Source: Zonotrichia leucophrys gambelii (lineage: Eukaryota > Chordata > Aves > Passeriformes > Passerellidae). Taken from it: 64,000 bases of DNA. The notes under the pieces are model-generated. The model ran no database searches, was not told the origin of the DNA, and saw nothing but the letters and a program-made list of their open reading frames with translations. The stretch covers positions 51,741,585 to 51,805,584 of the forward strand of contig NC_088170.1 of NCBI RefSeq assembly GCF_028769735.1, given 5' to 3'. The translations under genes were made by a program, and so were the position numbers. Positions 25,301 to 39,239 of this stretch are shown here, in pieces (within the stretch, counting starts at the first letter, position 1; each line of letters begins with the position of its first letter).

Positions 25301-28300
25301 AGTCAACCTACAGGAAGACACTTTGTTGGGCTCACATTTTTACTACATGGAAATAACTTCCAAGCTCAAACTCTGATTTACCTTTGCTTGCCTTAAAAAA
25401 AACCCCAACAAATTGAATTGAAGAATAAATTAGTAAAATGGTAATGCATTTATCTTATACACAGCAAACTTCCGACAAAATTAATTGCTTATGAATGGAA
25501 ATGACCAAATGGATGCCTAAGCAATTCTTAATCTGCTCATAATTGAGTTAATCTAGTTAAGTGAATTCACCTTTATAGCAATGGAAACCTATTTCCTAGC
25601 TGGAACACAGCTATTGAAGTGATTTACCAAGCTTGAGATGTAATGTCATAGGATGCACTCCATTCTTCTCTTTTAGCTAAAGACATCCTGCTGAAAACAT
25701 CACCTAAAAACAAAAGCAGTGAAATCATATCCATTTTCATTACCATCGTCTTCTACTTGAGCATCTTTCCACTGAAAGTGTATGACACTGGGGAACATTC
25801 TGTCAGTGTCTATAACAGAAATTCCTTTAGAAATGCACACCACAATGAGCTGGAAGAGGTATGGACATCCACTCAGCAGATCAACACAGTACACTAAGAG
25901 AAAGACATTTTGAAAGTGGCCCTGAGCAACAAGGACTAAGAGAGGGGTGGCATCCTGCCTGACAAGTACCAGAATACTTGAACATGTGATTCCTGCCTCA
26001 AATCCATAATGATGGATTGGAGCATGCTCCTTAGGCAGAAGCTTGGTTTGGTTAAGGAATTCAAGCAGTGGGAAAATGCTCCTGTTCTCCCAGCCTTGTC
26101 CAACCAAGCAGAGCAAGATGAACCTTCTCTCCTACTGAGCAGGCAAGTCCTTTGCAGTCTACCCTTCCTGTCTCCACAAGTCCTACCTACGAGTTTCTGG
26201 CAAACTCTGCTGATGTCTCCTCAAGATCAGTTTCTCCCTCTCTTCACCTGTGGAGACATTCTATTTTCTTTTTCTGCCCCATCTTCAGCATTTACCTGAT
26301 TGCTTCCCAGGTTGACTTTTTTCTTGCAATTAGGGACTTATAAGCAATTTCACAGTCTAAAAATATAGCAGCATTTCTAGTTTCAGCTTGTCTAGCTGCA
26401 GCATTCAAACACTGCTATGCTTGCAAGATTACAATAAAATTAAATTCTTCTTTATCAGGGCTTATTTCTTCATGAGACAAGAAAGAATACAAAAGACCTC
26501 TTTAATTTTCATTAGATAAAATTCTCAACTTTCTCATTGTACAAAGTGCTTGCTAAAATCTTGTAGCACTTCCTTTAATGTCTGCAGTATGCAAGCACCA
26601 TTTTTAAACAATGAAGACTAGAAATGGATAATGACTTTCAGTGATAACACTCAAATGCCAAAGACAGCAAGTTTAATTACACTTTTTATTCTGCTATTAT
26701 ACACTCAGAATCACATTTATTTCCTCACCAAAATTCTCTCCAATGAACTGAGATTCAGATGATTATCTCCTCTGTGTTCTAAATTGTTTCCTGGTTCCTC
26801 ACTCCTTAGGAAAAAAATTTATGTTCATTAATTATTATTTTGTTAAAAAAAAAAGTTCCAGAATGAAAAAAATTCACAAACAAAACCATAAAAGGAATTG
26901 AGGTAATTTGATTTTTTTTTGCAATTTTTTTCTTAAATATACAGAAGTTGATAAATCATTAAGCAATGTGAGCAATGAAGCAAAATTACTAATTGATTCA
27001 TGTCCTGGTAAAGTGAGAGAAATGTGTCTTTTTATATCAAAAGATGCATAAGCATATTGCAAAAATGTTGATGAACTCATTAGTTTGCTTGCTTGAAAAG
27101 TGCTGTTAACCATACCAAAATGCAGTGTAATGATTCCACTGATGCATAATAGAAGAGCAAATACTGAAAGGGGGAAATGCAGATACACCTGTTCAATGCC
27201 CGAGGTGACTGCTTAGATACTTTTGATTGTTAGAGCATAAACAAAAATTCCTTCAAGCATGATTAGGTTTGCCCTCACTTTTGCATTTTCCTGTGAAATA
27301 TAAACTAGCTTTGCTTTATATGTTTTATCTGTACTTGCAGTAAGGGAGTGTCGATATAATAACATTTTCTTTAACCAGGAAAGTGCAAAGAAAATTAAAT
27401 TAGTAGGAAACATAAAATAATATCTACTGATTCATTTGAAAGTTGTCCAGAAAAGCAAACAGAATCAATTATCAAGTGATTAAAAATGTCCTATACATTA
27501 CAGCCTAGGTAGGAAATTATCAGAGAAAAGCCTTTGAAGAAATCTGCCTCAGAAATGTGTCTACTGGGCAGAGAAGGCATTTTCATCTGTATGGCATATG
27601 ATGAATTAGTTAAGGGAGCATGCACTCAATCAGTATGGGTAGGATTCATCACTTCACTTAGCTATTTTTAATTGTTACATATAAAGTGGAAAGAGATAGC
27701 CAGTGTGATTCATGTTATTCTAAAATTGGTTTTAATGCAAGTGGGTGAATACCACTCGGAAATTTCCTAAATTTTTGATAAGTTGTTGAAAGATTCTAAA
27801 TGGCTAAATTAAACTGAATGCCTGGTTTTGCTGTTAAAGTTAGGTGAAACAAAACTAGTGCCTTAAATATTTAGGATATGCAAAATAAGTTTTTAAAAAG
27901 CTCATTAGACCTACATCATGGCTAATTTTCTCTAGGCCAAAAAAAAAAAAAAAGCCCAGCCTGAAAATGATAAAAATTAATCTACTTTTGAAATAAAAAA
28001 CTAATTTGAATTATTCAAATTAATTTTTTTTCTACAGTTGAAAAAGAGGTCTTCCATTCAGGAAGATAAGGTTCAAGCATACTCTGTTTTCTGATTTCTT
28101 TTTATAGGATTTAATTTCAAGATGGTATTTTTAACTGAGCAACCTCCTTATCAGTTAAAGACGTTCCTTCATTATATAGACTAGTAGTTATCACAATGTG
28201 AAAAATTCTAGTCTTGGTAATCATTAATGACAAATCCCAATTTCATGGTTGCTATTCATTTTTCTTTTCCAATTTAGCAGATTCCCCCCAGATATTTACG

Positions 28301-28379
28301 TTGCTTCTGAAAACCAAAGTTATTTTTCAGTGTAAGATATACTTGGGCCTGCAAGTATCTTTTTGAGTCAAAAGGCAAA
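22342..28379. other. Long AT-rich intronic stretch
   Basis: No gene or clear transposable element. It contains a pyrimidine-rich run (about 24005-24055), a near-perfect 25-nt inverted repeat (25048-25072) and a poly-A run near 27941-27955. An open frame at 25700-26116 (minus, 138 codons) has no recognisable domain. Confidence 0.5.
25048..25072. repeat. Short inverted repeat (9-nt arms)
   Basis: GGAAGTTGG and its exact complement CCAACTTCC flank a 7-nt centre that contains CAATTG. The structure is a near-perfect palindrome with one extra G. Confidence 0.8.
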
Positions 28380-28686
28380 CTTTCCTAATAAAAAGGCTAA
28401 TAGCAATTGAAGCAAATTGGTGCTGCAGTATACATATCCATATTCTCACTATACATTGCAAAAAGCTGCAGATGCTAAAAGGAACAGGCAATCGAATGAA
28501 TGCAATTCTGCATCTCCAGATTTTCTTATGTAATTTCCTTTTGCACAGGAAATTTATTGTCTGGGCAATGCAAACCTGCCAGCAAATCACCAGCCAGCTG
28601 TTGTTGCAAGATAATTGACAGTGGGAGTTACGTCCAACAGCAGCTGCTTCACTCAACTCTGCCGTTCAGATTTTGCACGGCCGAGC

Positions 28687-29679
28687 TTTGGTAGTGAGGG
28701 AGATACAGGGGTGGTTTCTGTGAGAAGCTGCCAGAAGCTTCCCTCATGTCCAGCAGAGCCATTCCCTGGAGGCTCCAAAGACAGGCATGCTGCTGGCCAA
28801 AATCTGGGCCAATTATAAATGGTGGTAAGACCTCTGTGATAACAGATTTAAGAAGATGAAGTAAAAAATGTAATTCCACAGTTGTAATTATGGCCAGAGA
28901 AGACCAGAGTGAGAACATGTGAGAAGAACAATTCTGCACACACCAAGGTCAGTGCAGAAGGCCAGGGAGGAGATAATCCAGGCTCCACAGCCAAGATTCT
29001 TTTGTCACCCATGGTGCAGATGAAGAAGCAGCTATGTCTCTGCATCCCATGGAGATCCACCTCCAGCACATGGATGCCTGAGGGGAGGCAGTGAACCTGT
29101 GGCAGGTGCATGGAAAGAGAAGGCCCTGGTAGAGCAGCCTGTCCTCGACAGACTGCACCCTGTGGAAGAGTGACCCCCACTGCAGCACTCTGAGGGGGCA
29201 GTTGGCTGTGGGGCAACTCACGTTGCAGCAGTTCACAGGGAGCTGCTGCTCGTGAGATGGATTCACATCAGACAAGCTCATGGAGAACTGTCTGCCATGG
29301 GGGGACCCCAGAGTCGGCAGGTGGATGATAACTCCTCTCCCTGAGCAGCAGGAGAAACAAAGAGTGATGAACTGACCATAACCCCCATTCCTATCTCCCA
29401 GTGCTGCTGGCAGTGAGGAGACAGAGCTGGAAAGGAGGAAAACATGGGACAAAGGTGTTTACTGATTTTACTTATTATTATCCTGCTTTGATTTTGTTAG
29501 TGAAAAATTCAGCTAATATCTCTAATTTGAGCTTGTTTTGTCCACAATGATATTTGATGAGTGATTTTTTTCAGTCCTTATGTCAACCCCCTTTTTTCAG
29601 TCCTCTGTCAAGCTGCAGAGAGGAGGAAGAGAGGGGCTTTGCTCAGAGCCTGGCATCCAGCCAGTGTTGACCCACTACA
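28687..29679 (+). mobile_element. Avian ERVL-type LTR, about 1 kb, degraded
   Basis: The order of blocks matches a common long avian ERVL-like LTR: gtggtttctgtgagaagctg, a block at 28848-28862 with the TATA-like atttaag, cacaccaaggtcagtg, ggatgcctgagg, gactgcaccctgtggaagag, tgatgaactgaccataaccc, and an end at 29651-29679 that closes in CCCACTACA. The 5' edge is uncertain by a few tens of bases. There are no retroviral genes beside it. The strand is antisense to GRM8. Confidence 0.75.
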
Positions 29680-29858
29680 CTCTCCTGGTTTTGTTGCATT
29701 CAACTTGACTTATAGTCACAGGTCTATTTTCAGCACCCATGTATTTCTACTATACCCATCTGTAAATTAAAATTAGATTTCACTTTGAGATTATATAAAA
29801 GCAAGCAAGATCTAGTTTAGCCCATCATTTGTTAAAATGCCAAGTTGCACTTTGCTCC

Positions 29859-29883
29859 TTTTTTTTTTTTTTTTTTTTTTTTT
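29859..29883 (+). repeat. Poly-T run (25 T)
   Basis: This is an uninterrupted T homopolymer. On the transcribed GRM8 strand it would be poly-A. No LINE or processed-gene body is recognisable next to it. Confidence 0.95.
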
Positions 29884-30440
29884 AAAGGTGATTCTTACTG
29901 TTTTAAGGATTAAGGCTTTCCTGGATAAAATGTAGCAATAAATACAAAAGTCAGATCCACTGAATATAAAATTCAGGACTGGTGTACTGCTCTAATAGAT
30001 CTCACTTTATCTGTTTTCTCCAGATGCACTGAAAATGTCTTCCCTAAGAAGGCAATAACTTAAATATTTGTAAAAACTTATTAAGAAGGCACAGCATCCT
30101 AATTCCTTTAGGATACAAGCAAAGGTTAGCTCCCAGGCTGCTTTTAAAAAGAAAACTTAGATTACTGTATTTCAGGAGTGCATGTTTTCTGATCTATTTT
30201 AACAGCCAATAACTGTCCCAACCTCAAAGCTGCCAGTCAGCAGAATGACAGGATACTTTTCCTTGTTGTGTGTTAAAAAAAAAAGTTTTGGTAATATTCT
30301 CACAGAATTTCCAAACTTTCAAAAATAATCTAAAGGTAAGAGTTGCAAGGCTACTTAATGGGATCCAAATTACCAAGCTGTGCAGAAAACTGAAAAACAT
30401 TGTTTGATAAAGCTCTGAAATTAGAGAAAGGTGAACTACC

Positions 30441-30507
30441 ATATTTTATATATATAATAAATTTATATATATATATATGTGTGTGTGTATAATTATATTT
30501 ATACATA
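30441..30507. repeat. (TA)n/(TG)n microsatellite
   Basis: Two TA runs are followed by GTGTGTGTG and more AT-rich sequence. Confidence 0.9.
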
Positions 30508-31989
30508 AGGAATTGTTATACATGTTTATAAAGTATGGTGAGTGGGTGTGTACAGACATAAAGAAATCTGTCTGATCATTATCTAAGCACAAGTGAATGG
30601 GAGAAGTATTCTCCATTAATTGCTGTAAGAAATATTACACCAACCATGCATTCTTGATGTTGATTTAGCTGGCAAGTGTGATTGCCAAAGAATTTTATGA
30701 GATTTTTTCCACATTGCAAGTAATTTCTACAAAAAGGAGCTATGAAATTGAACACTTCATTGAACTCTGATTGTAGGAGGATAGCTACATAATTAGGTCT
30801 TAAATCATCACAGCACATATGAACACATATTTTCTATCAGCCATTTAGCAGACCTGGAAAAATACAAGCATAACATATTAATATATATCTTTCTTAAAGA
30901 TCTGCTATAAAATTTATATCTAGAAAACCCCAAGTGCAATGAAATATTGTCAACTGAGCACTATGCTGTGGCTCCCCCTGTTTCCCTGGCGGCTTCTCTC
31001 ACGATTTTTCTGTATCATCCAAATCCTGTAAAGCTCGTGAGGTCCCTGGCTAAAGCAGCAGAGAGCCCGAGAGCCCCAGCACAGGAGGCTCTTAGAACAG
31101 AATTCCATTAGCTTTGACATGAACTTCCCAGAAGGGAGCCAGGGCAGCCTTAGGGAAGAGCAATGCTGTGCTTCTGATACCTCCTCTGTCTATCAGAACA
31201 CATATTTACCTCTGCTTGATCTTTTCTTTTTTCTCCAGAATTTCTTTTTGGTATTTAATTTTTTAAAACTAGTGGCACATAAGAAAATTGCTCTCAAATT
31301 TATCCTGAATTTTCAACTGAATTGTTAATAAGTACAGCACAATGTAACCTGAATCCCACAGAGGAGTGCTGCTGTTTTACCTCTTGACCTCACTTAACTA
31401 GGAAAAAGATTTAATTTCAGTCCAAAATAAAAATTTCAGTCGATTTCAATGACATGTTGAACTGAGTTATACAAGAAAAGAGATCTAGATTGTCCAAAGT
31501 TAAAACTTTATTTCAGTTGTCAGCTCTTTATTATTTTTTAAACTTCCCTGTTCCCTTTTTGCTCATTCTGATTAATATTTTTATACGTAAACATCTCTCA
31601 GTTTCTCTGCTTAGGATAGAAGTAAAACTAATTCTGACTCAAACATTTGCCATGCAAAAGCAAATTTTCAAGGCCTGTCTTAAACAGGCCTTTAACATGC
31701 TCCTCCTGGCTGGTAATAATGAAAGGTTTGGCATCCAAATGGCACTAATGGCACAGTGGGCTTGTAAAACAAATTTAAGGAGTTAAATATTCAATAATAT
31801 AATATCACCATATTTTTCAGGGGAAGCAACTTAAATATACTTATTTTTAAAAAACCAAAACATGTACTGCCTGTACAGAGTAGGGCCTGTTTCAGGTATT
31901 AGTTCTTCTGACTTGAGTAGTAAAAGATTGTCAAAGCAGGCTGAGAGAAAAGAGAAGAATGATTTATATGTTGTGGAATCTGTTAATAT

Positions 31990-32053
31990 AAAAAAAAAAA
32001 AAAAACCAACAAAACAAAAACAACAACAAAGAAAACCCTACAAAACCAAAAAA
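31990..32053 (+). repeat. A-rich tract with C interruptions
   Basis: A run of A (about 16) passes into AAC and AAAAC units. Same class as 20321-20397. Confidence 0.8.
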
Positions 32054-35000
32054 TTCCTTGGAAAAGATTGTGGGATTGTCAGACTTTTAAACACATTTTT
32101 CCTGACAGTTCTGACAGTACTAGAAAGCAAGAGTAAACAACCTCAACAACCTCTTGAGGAATCATTTCACACTCTTTAGAACATTATAAAGGAAAAACAC
32201 AATGATAGTAGCATAAACATCATCCATAAGTTAACAATTACTATTTTATTTCACATTTAGATCATAGAGGCAAATATCCACTGCTTAGATACACTATCCA
32301 CATACTTATTTATTTTCATTACACTCAAAATTTCTTTCCTCTGAGTTCAATACTGCCTTGGATATCAGTAGATGAAAGAGACATAGCAGAATATCTACCC
32401 ATAAAGAAACTATCACAATTGCCAGTGTAAATACCATCTTTATTAATCCTGCATTCTTTAAAATTTCCCAGGCTATTTTATACAATTTTCAGCATTTAAG
32501 CAGAGTAGCCCAGCACACACACTAGTTTATTACTGGGAGATAAAATTCAGACAATGAGATCATTACTTTAGAAGACAGAAAGAAAACACAGCTGCAACTG
32601 TTTTTCCTGATTTTAATGTTGTTTAAGATATTATTTGGGCTAGGAAGCAGCCTTCAGAAAACAAGAGGATTCTTACTAGTACTCAGGAAGACAGAGGAAA
32701 ACTGAAATAAGAGGGCTCATATTGCCATTGTTTAAACCCACTGTGATGCCCAAAGGAGTGTACCAAACCTTACATTTTCAGGTAAACTGTCATAACTCGA
32801 GAAGAACTAACTATGATTGTAGTAATTGGTAAGTAATTGTAGATTGATAAGTAATCACTGTTGAGGAGTCTAAAACAGTGAAAGAAATTAATCACCTGGC
32901 ATCTGCTTTGTTTCTGCAAAGGACTTCCAGAATATATACCATTATAAATTCCTTGATTTGACATCAAAGTAGGATCTTAGGTCATTGAAATTGTTGTCAC
33001 TAGGAGTAAAAAAATGCATCATAATCAAAATAGTCCTTAATTAGCATATCAGATACCATAGCCAATTTACACTGCACAACAATTGGGGTATTTCTGTATC
33101 CAAGCTGTCCATTGCTATGAAATAAATATTTACCCATCTCTTTTCTGAGCTCTGCTTTCATCACATTAATGAGGAAAGTAAAGTAATTATGATAGCTTAT
33201 CATACTTTTCTCCATAGAACTCTGTATCTTGGACACCTCAGCAATATGTAATAAATTGTTGCCATATACACAGTATATAAATAGATCATACAACAAACAA
33301 GTAAATTAGGTTTGTGCAGGCATTGTTCTTACTGAAATCAGAGGCAGAAATAGGACAAGGTCAGGCCTTACAATCTGTTAACAAGCAGCACTGACAAAAT
33401 GTTGATATAACCATATTGATTTCAAAACCTGTATTTTTCCTTTACACTAGTGTCAGCACACAAGCCAGTCTACACACATTTTCATGTCTGCCTCAGCTTA
33501 AACAAAGCCCATTGACAGAGGTTTTGGCACCAGAAACTATTTCACATCTTCACTGTGGATTGCTAACTGCAAGAGTGACCTTACTAATCCACCAGCAAAA
33601 ATTTGTACTAACATACTATCATACCAAATATATGTCAGTAAAATGTGGGTGTAACTTTTCAGCAAGAAGATGCTGAGGTAAAAGACAATTTCATGCCTGA
33701 AAAAATTGTGAGGGAAATTGTGAGATGGCTTCTAGTTTGGAGAATTTAAACCTCAGTCCCAGATGATGAATCATTCATAAAATTATCTTCATTGGCATCC
33801 TTAATGCCAGTTTCTAATATCTGTTTCTTCATTATTTATGCTATCTACTCAATCAATGGCTATTACATATTTCAGTTTGTTTTTTAAAATGCTTATTAAT
33901 GACACTGCTGACATCCCTTTTCCTATCTGTGACACCAGGCTTTTACTTTCTGTGTGGTGAATTAATGACAGCAATTAGCTCTGTGCCTTGACAACACAAA
34001 ATTCTGCCCAAGGCCTTCTTCAAACATAAAGGAGAAGAAGATTGATTAAAGCAACTGCAATTAATTTAATGTCTCTTGAAGATAAACGGTCAGATGTAAT
34101 ACATATGACATCTTGAAAATCTAGATCATACTCAAATAATATCACTTCAAGTTTAGAGTTTCATGATCAAAATTAGGACAGTTACATGGTTTATAGGGTC
34201 AGAGGAAAAAATGGGTGAAATGAACATATTTAGTCTGGAAACAGATCAGTTAAATGATAATACTTTTTTTTTTTCACTACCAAATTTATTAGCCCTGATA
34301 ATCTCTAATGATTATAGGGGAAATCTCTGGATTTCCTACATTGGAAGTGCAGTTATATACCTATTGCTAAAGGCCTCTAAAGAAAATGGAAGCTCAAAAA
34401 TCAGTTTCTGTGTTTAAAAGGATAGACATTGTGGGATGCACATATGCAAACAAAAAGTATTTACAAGCCCGTGCAAACCTTACTGCGCACTCTCTGAGCA
34501 ACATACATCAATTTCAAGTGTGAATTCTGCAAATTCAAAGAACCCCATAAACAGACAGGCAGCAAGAGGCAGCTTTAGAAAAGCAGTGAGGACAGACTAT
34601 GAAAAGCAAGCCAAAAAACACACACAAGTAATCATTTTATAAATTACTATGAAAACTGTTTTCTGTATGATCTGAAAATACCATTTGCAGCCTGGGAAGT
34701 AAATTGTGTCTTCCAAGTATTAATATCGCCGCATAAATGAAGATTTCTAGTACACAAATCATGCACAATGCACGAGTGTGCAGATGGATGAGAATCTGGG
34801 TCTAAATGTTCAAACAGACAACAGAAAAAAATTAAAAGTATGTTATGAGAAGTACAGAATTGTGATAGCATAACATCAGTCACACATAACCATGAAAATG
34901 TTAAAGGAATTCTTGGGCAATTCACATCCCTCATACAGGGTCAGAAAAGCTGCTTTCTAAATTGGAGCAAGATAATTGATTCCCCCCACCCCAAGATTGT

Positions 35001-37854
35001 TTCAGACATTTCCTGTCATCTTGAATTTCTGAATTTAAGACAATGATGATATCCAGTTATATTATTGTTGTTCTTTTATGCAGTGTGACATAAATGATAT
35101 GAGGCATCTCAACAACATACAGCTGAACACCAGAAAACTTTACCAGGGGCTTCACATGAACTCAGTTTTACTCCTCAAAACAAAATATATTTTGTGCCTT
35201 CTTTCAAAGTTTTTATATAATGAAGATGAACTACATTATTGTTACGCAAACACAATTAAGTGTTGCACATCTTTAGCAATTAATATTTCATTAGGAATTG
35301 ATTTTCTGTAAAACTTAGAAGATAAACAATTGCATTTTGTATTTATTAATTTAGATTAGATAAGGGGTGAGGAGGTAAAGAATAAATATTTACAAATATG
35401 ACTACTAGCACTGTTAAAATGAAGCACATAGAGCTTTGATCACCTTCAAAAATGTGCTAGGATTTCGAATATAGCATAAATGCAGTGCCACACTATTTTG
35501 AAGAGTAAAAAGGGTTATTCTTACAGAGAACACCCTTCTGTCCAATAACAAGTAAATGCCAATTAAATCAAGGTTCTCCCGGAGTTGTACTGACCTGAGC
35601 ATAGTCTCTGCTATAGCCCTGAGGAGTTAAACCTCTGACAGTAAGCTTGGCTAAAACTTTGTGAATTTTATGAAAATATTTTAGATTCCAACATTCATAT
35701 CTATCATAAAATGGAATAATTTTAAAGGATTGTGGATTCTTTAGAAAAAGCAAGATAGAGAGGCTAAGTGTTATGGGATCACAATACATTACCAATTCAA
35801 GTCTTTCTCTGAACCAAGGTCTCACACATGCTAGATATATTATAATACACTTATGATATTTATTATATTTTAGATATATTTCTATTCAGCAATTTTATAT
35901 TGTTAAAAACTGAAAGGAATAAACATCCTAAAACAGGAGCCTAAGGGTTCTTATTCATCTCTGTCTATTTGAGACTCTGTATTGAACCTCACACGTCTAA
36001 TTAATGAGTTATTTTTAAAATATGTAAACTACTATGTTATCTTAATATCCTAACAGCTTTGGCTTCTATAAGCCCTCCTTGTTTCATTATTCTCAGGATA
36101 ATAGAAAAGCTAGCTTAGACTGAAAGTTTGGAGGTTGTTTATTCGTCAGATAAAACACTACCCAGAAGCCAAAGCAAAGAGATCAGCAGAAGTGTTGGAG
36201 TATCAATACAGCACAATTTTTGTGGCATGTAATTGGTGGGTTTGTGTTTATCATTTCTTTTTTTCCTCTCAAAAGACAGAGCTGTATCAGATAGGTCACA
36301 AATGAAACCTGTCATGACTAGCCTGAAACAGAGGAGCAAGAGAAAATACTGTTTTGGTGAAGATGCATACATAGAATATAACATTTATTGAGAAATAATT
36401 TTCATGGAAATGACATAACAAAACATAAATCTATGTGAGTAGGATGAAATTGACTTTTAAAAACAGGTCTGATGCTGACTCAGTGTTGAGGGTACTCTTT
36501 TCCCCTGCTTATATTTACAAGAGTCTGCCATTTGGTATGAATTAGGAAGGAAAAAATGTTTCAGTCCTTGGCTTGCTAGGTTGAGTCTGACAGGAGCTGC
36601 CCTAGAATTAGGAGCCTCCTGCAGGGCTAAAACACAAATTGATGCTAATCCCTCCTCACCTCCAGCAGGCTAGCAGGTCTTCTTATTAGTATGCAAAGCC
36701 ATTTATTATTGGAAAAAATAGGGTTATTCCTCCTCTGGATATACTCGTTCTTGTTTATTTGTTAGCTTTAGCAGAAAGTGGATTTGGCTTTTATCACTGT
36801 TCTTTAAACCTTTAGGGAGATTAAAACCTGGCATGCAGACTGACCACATGTTCCTAATCCCTCCAAAACATTTTTGGTTTTGCACCACTTTTATATGTGC
36901 TAAATAGGAATGGAACAAGTAAAAGTTAAACAATTAAAGGATTGAGTTTTATTGCTTTGACACATGTAAAAATCTAGCAGGCACATATACCTCACATCTG
37001 TGATTCTGGTGATGAGTACAAGTATATGCAAAACCCTACATATTAATTTTGAGATAAATGCATTAAAAATCTCATCTATGTACATTTCCAGCAATGCATT
37101 ACTCTCATTTTTAGGAGCACAAATGCAACAAATCCTGTGAAAATGCATATAAAAGGCAGTTAAGAAACTTATTAATGGTGATATCAGTTCAACAGTAAAA
37201 GTGAACCTATTATAAAGTGCTTCCTACAGAAATCCAATATGTTACTTTATTATAATTCTGCCAAAAAAAACAACAATATAGAAGCAAACTCTCCTAAAAC
37301 ATCCACCTAAGAATAATTTGCAGCTCCAAAATCTATCTGAAGCAATTTTCAACCAGGTTTCATTCCTTTCTGTTTTCTTTTTAATTCTCCCTTTGCAGAG
37401 ATAGAAGGTTATGACTTTTAGAGAAAATAAACAGGTTGAAAATGAGATACAGAAATAAAAAGGTATTTCAAGACGATCTATTGTACATTGCAAAAGTCCT
37501 CAGCTTCAGTTCTGAGTGCATGTGTGTGACAGCCCAGCAAACATTTCACATGGAAGGTTTCACAAACACGCAGTCATGCTAATTCACATTGAACAGCCTC
37601 TGAAAGCTCAGATGTTATGCACTTACATTAAATTCTAGTCAAACATCATCTAGATAAATAGAAAACTTCAGTTATCTTGAATGCTGTTAATATGATGAAC
37701 TAATGCTACTTCACTTCCCCCACCCCATCCACCCTCATCCCTCCACTCCTTCTCACACAGGTACATGAACAATTAGGGTCTGACCTTCCATATTAAAATT
37801 CCTAAACCTGAAAGGTCCTGAATATGTAATATAAAGTATTTCTGACAAAGGTAT

Positions 37855-37952
37855 TAATATTAATTATTTTAATCTCACAAATTGATTATAAAAGTTAATA
37901 ATAACTATAATAACTACAATAACTATATTAATAATATATTAATAATAATTAT
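37855..37952. repeat. AT-rich (AATAACT / AATAAT) degenerate repeat
   Basis: Repeating TAATAACTA-like units at 37896-37930 are followed by ATTAATAATA units. Confidence 0.75.
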
Positions 37953-38109
37953 CTCTTTTTTTGCTTTTCCTATTTAATTTTCTCTTTTTCAACCACAAGA
38001 AACATAAAAAGAATTTAGCAACATAGGACTTGCAATAGTGAAGAGCAACTAATAATGAAATTTAGAATAAAATGAGATTTATAATAAACAGACGTTCATT
38101 ATGCAGGTC

Positions 38110-38147
38110 TAGTTGGTTGGTTGGTTTGTTGGTTGGTTTGTTGGTGT
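38110..38147 (+). repeat. (GGTT)n simple repeat
   Basis: Tandem TTGG and TTTG units, about 38 bp. The reverse complement is CCAA/CAAA-rich, like the A/C-rich tracts in the rest of the intron. Confidence 0.9.
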
Positions 38148-39239
38148 TTTAAAGACAGATATTTAGTTGAATGAATTCATGTGATCATTTAGCATTATCA
38201 ATTTGCCACAAAATACTGTTGAGCATCGCTTTTGAAAAGGAGTAATGTTCCACAGCAAGGAAAGAAAATGGTGTTTGAAATCTTATTTTTCATTCCTACT
38301 AAATTCCACTAGAAATATTGCAGTGAATATGTTTCCAAACAGTACCTGAGAACACTGCAGAGATGCAGGATGACAGCACTGGCCAGGTGTCAATCATTCC
38401 ACTCATTTGCTAACTCAATGTACTCTCAGAATGTCTGTTACCAACCTTGATTGTCTTCTGTTTTAATTACTGATGAATAAATTTCATATTTTAATTTTAT
38501 TCTCTTAATGTTATCAAATGATTAAATCTTAGACCACTTCCTCCATAATTAAATACAGTTTATTCAAGAAACATTACTTATTTTTTTGTGTGCCATAAAA
38601 AATATGAATCTATAGGGACCAGCTAACCATTGCTTGGCCTTTGATTATCCTGCATTATCCACTTATCTGCCTTAAACATGAATATTCTGGAAGTTCTCAG
38701 TAGGGAAACTAAAAAGCAAATTAGCATTGAAATTTTCAGGAAAAGACTAAGAAAAAAGTTTTCTCATGGGACAGTTTCAAAACTATTGGTCACAAAAAGC
38801 AAACTGATGATAGTTTTATGAGAACAGCAGATGTTTCTGCCTTCTTAAAGATCACACCTTAAATGTCATTCTTAATATTGCAAGCTTTGAAAAGTTTGGT
38901 TTTGGCCCTTTTACTGTATCTTCCACGATTTTTAGATTTCTCCTAAATATTATATTGTTCTAAAGCAATTCTAGTTTTCCTAAATAATTTATCATATATA
39001 GCAATGTGTTAAATAGAATAGAGGCATTAGCTCATGCCTTCAGGTTTTACCCATATTTCTTATGGGCACACCTTATACAACAACAACTCTCACAGATTTT
39101 AATGATCTTGGAAAATTGCAATAAATTACAGTTTCCCTCATTAAGAAAATAATTCTTAATGGGGACAGAGAGAAGATAAAATTAAAGGAAAATGGAATTA
39201 GATAAACATATTTTAGGGTGAGAGAAGGAGAGAAAAGCC

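Larger units (their letters stand above)
29680..39239. other. Long AT-rich intronic stretch
   Basis: No gene or clear interspersed repeat. Low-complexity tracts are listed separately. The block at about 33830-34100 has several homeodomain-type ATTA and TAAT cores in otherwise complex sequence and is a weak candidate for a conserved non-coding element. Confidence 0.5.

Noticed and set aside
25700..26116. 138-codon open frame on the minus strand
   Set aside because: No recognisable motif, and overlapping frames on the other strand are equally open.
28949..29452. 167-codon open frame on the minus strand
   Set aside because: It runs antisense through the ERVL-type LTR. GC-rich LTR sequence gives open frames without being coding.
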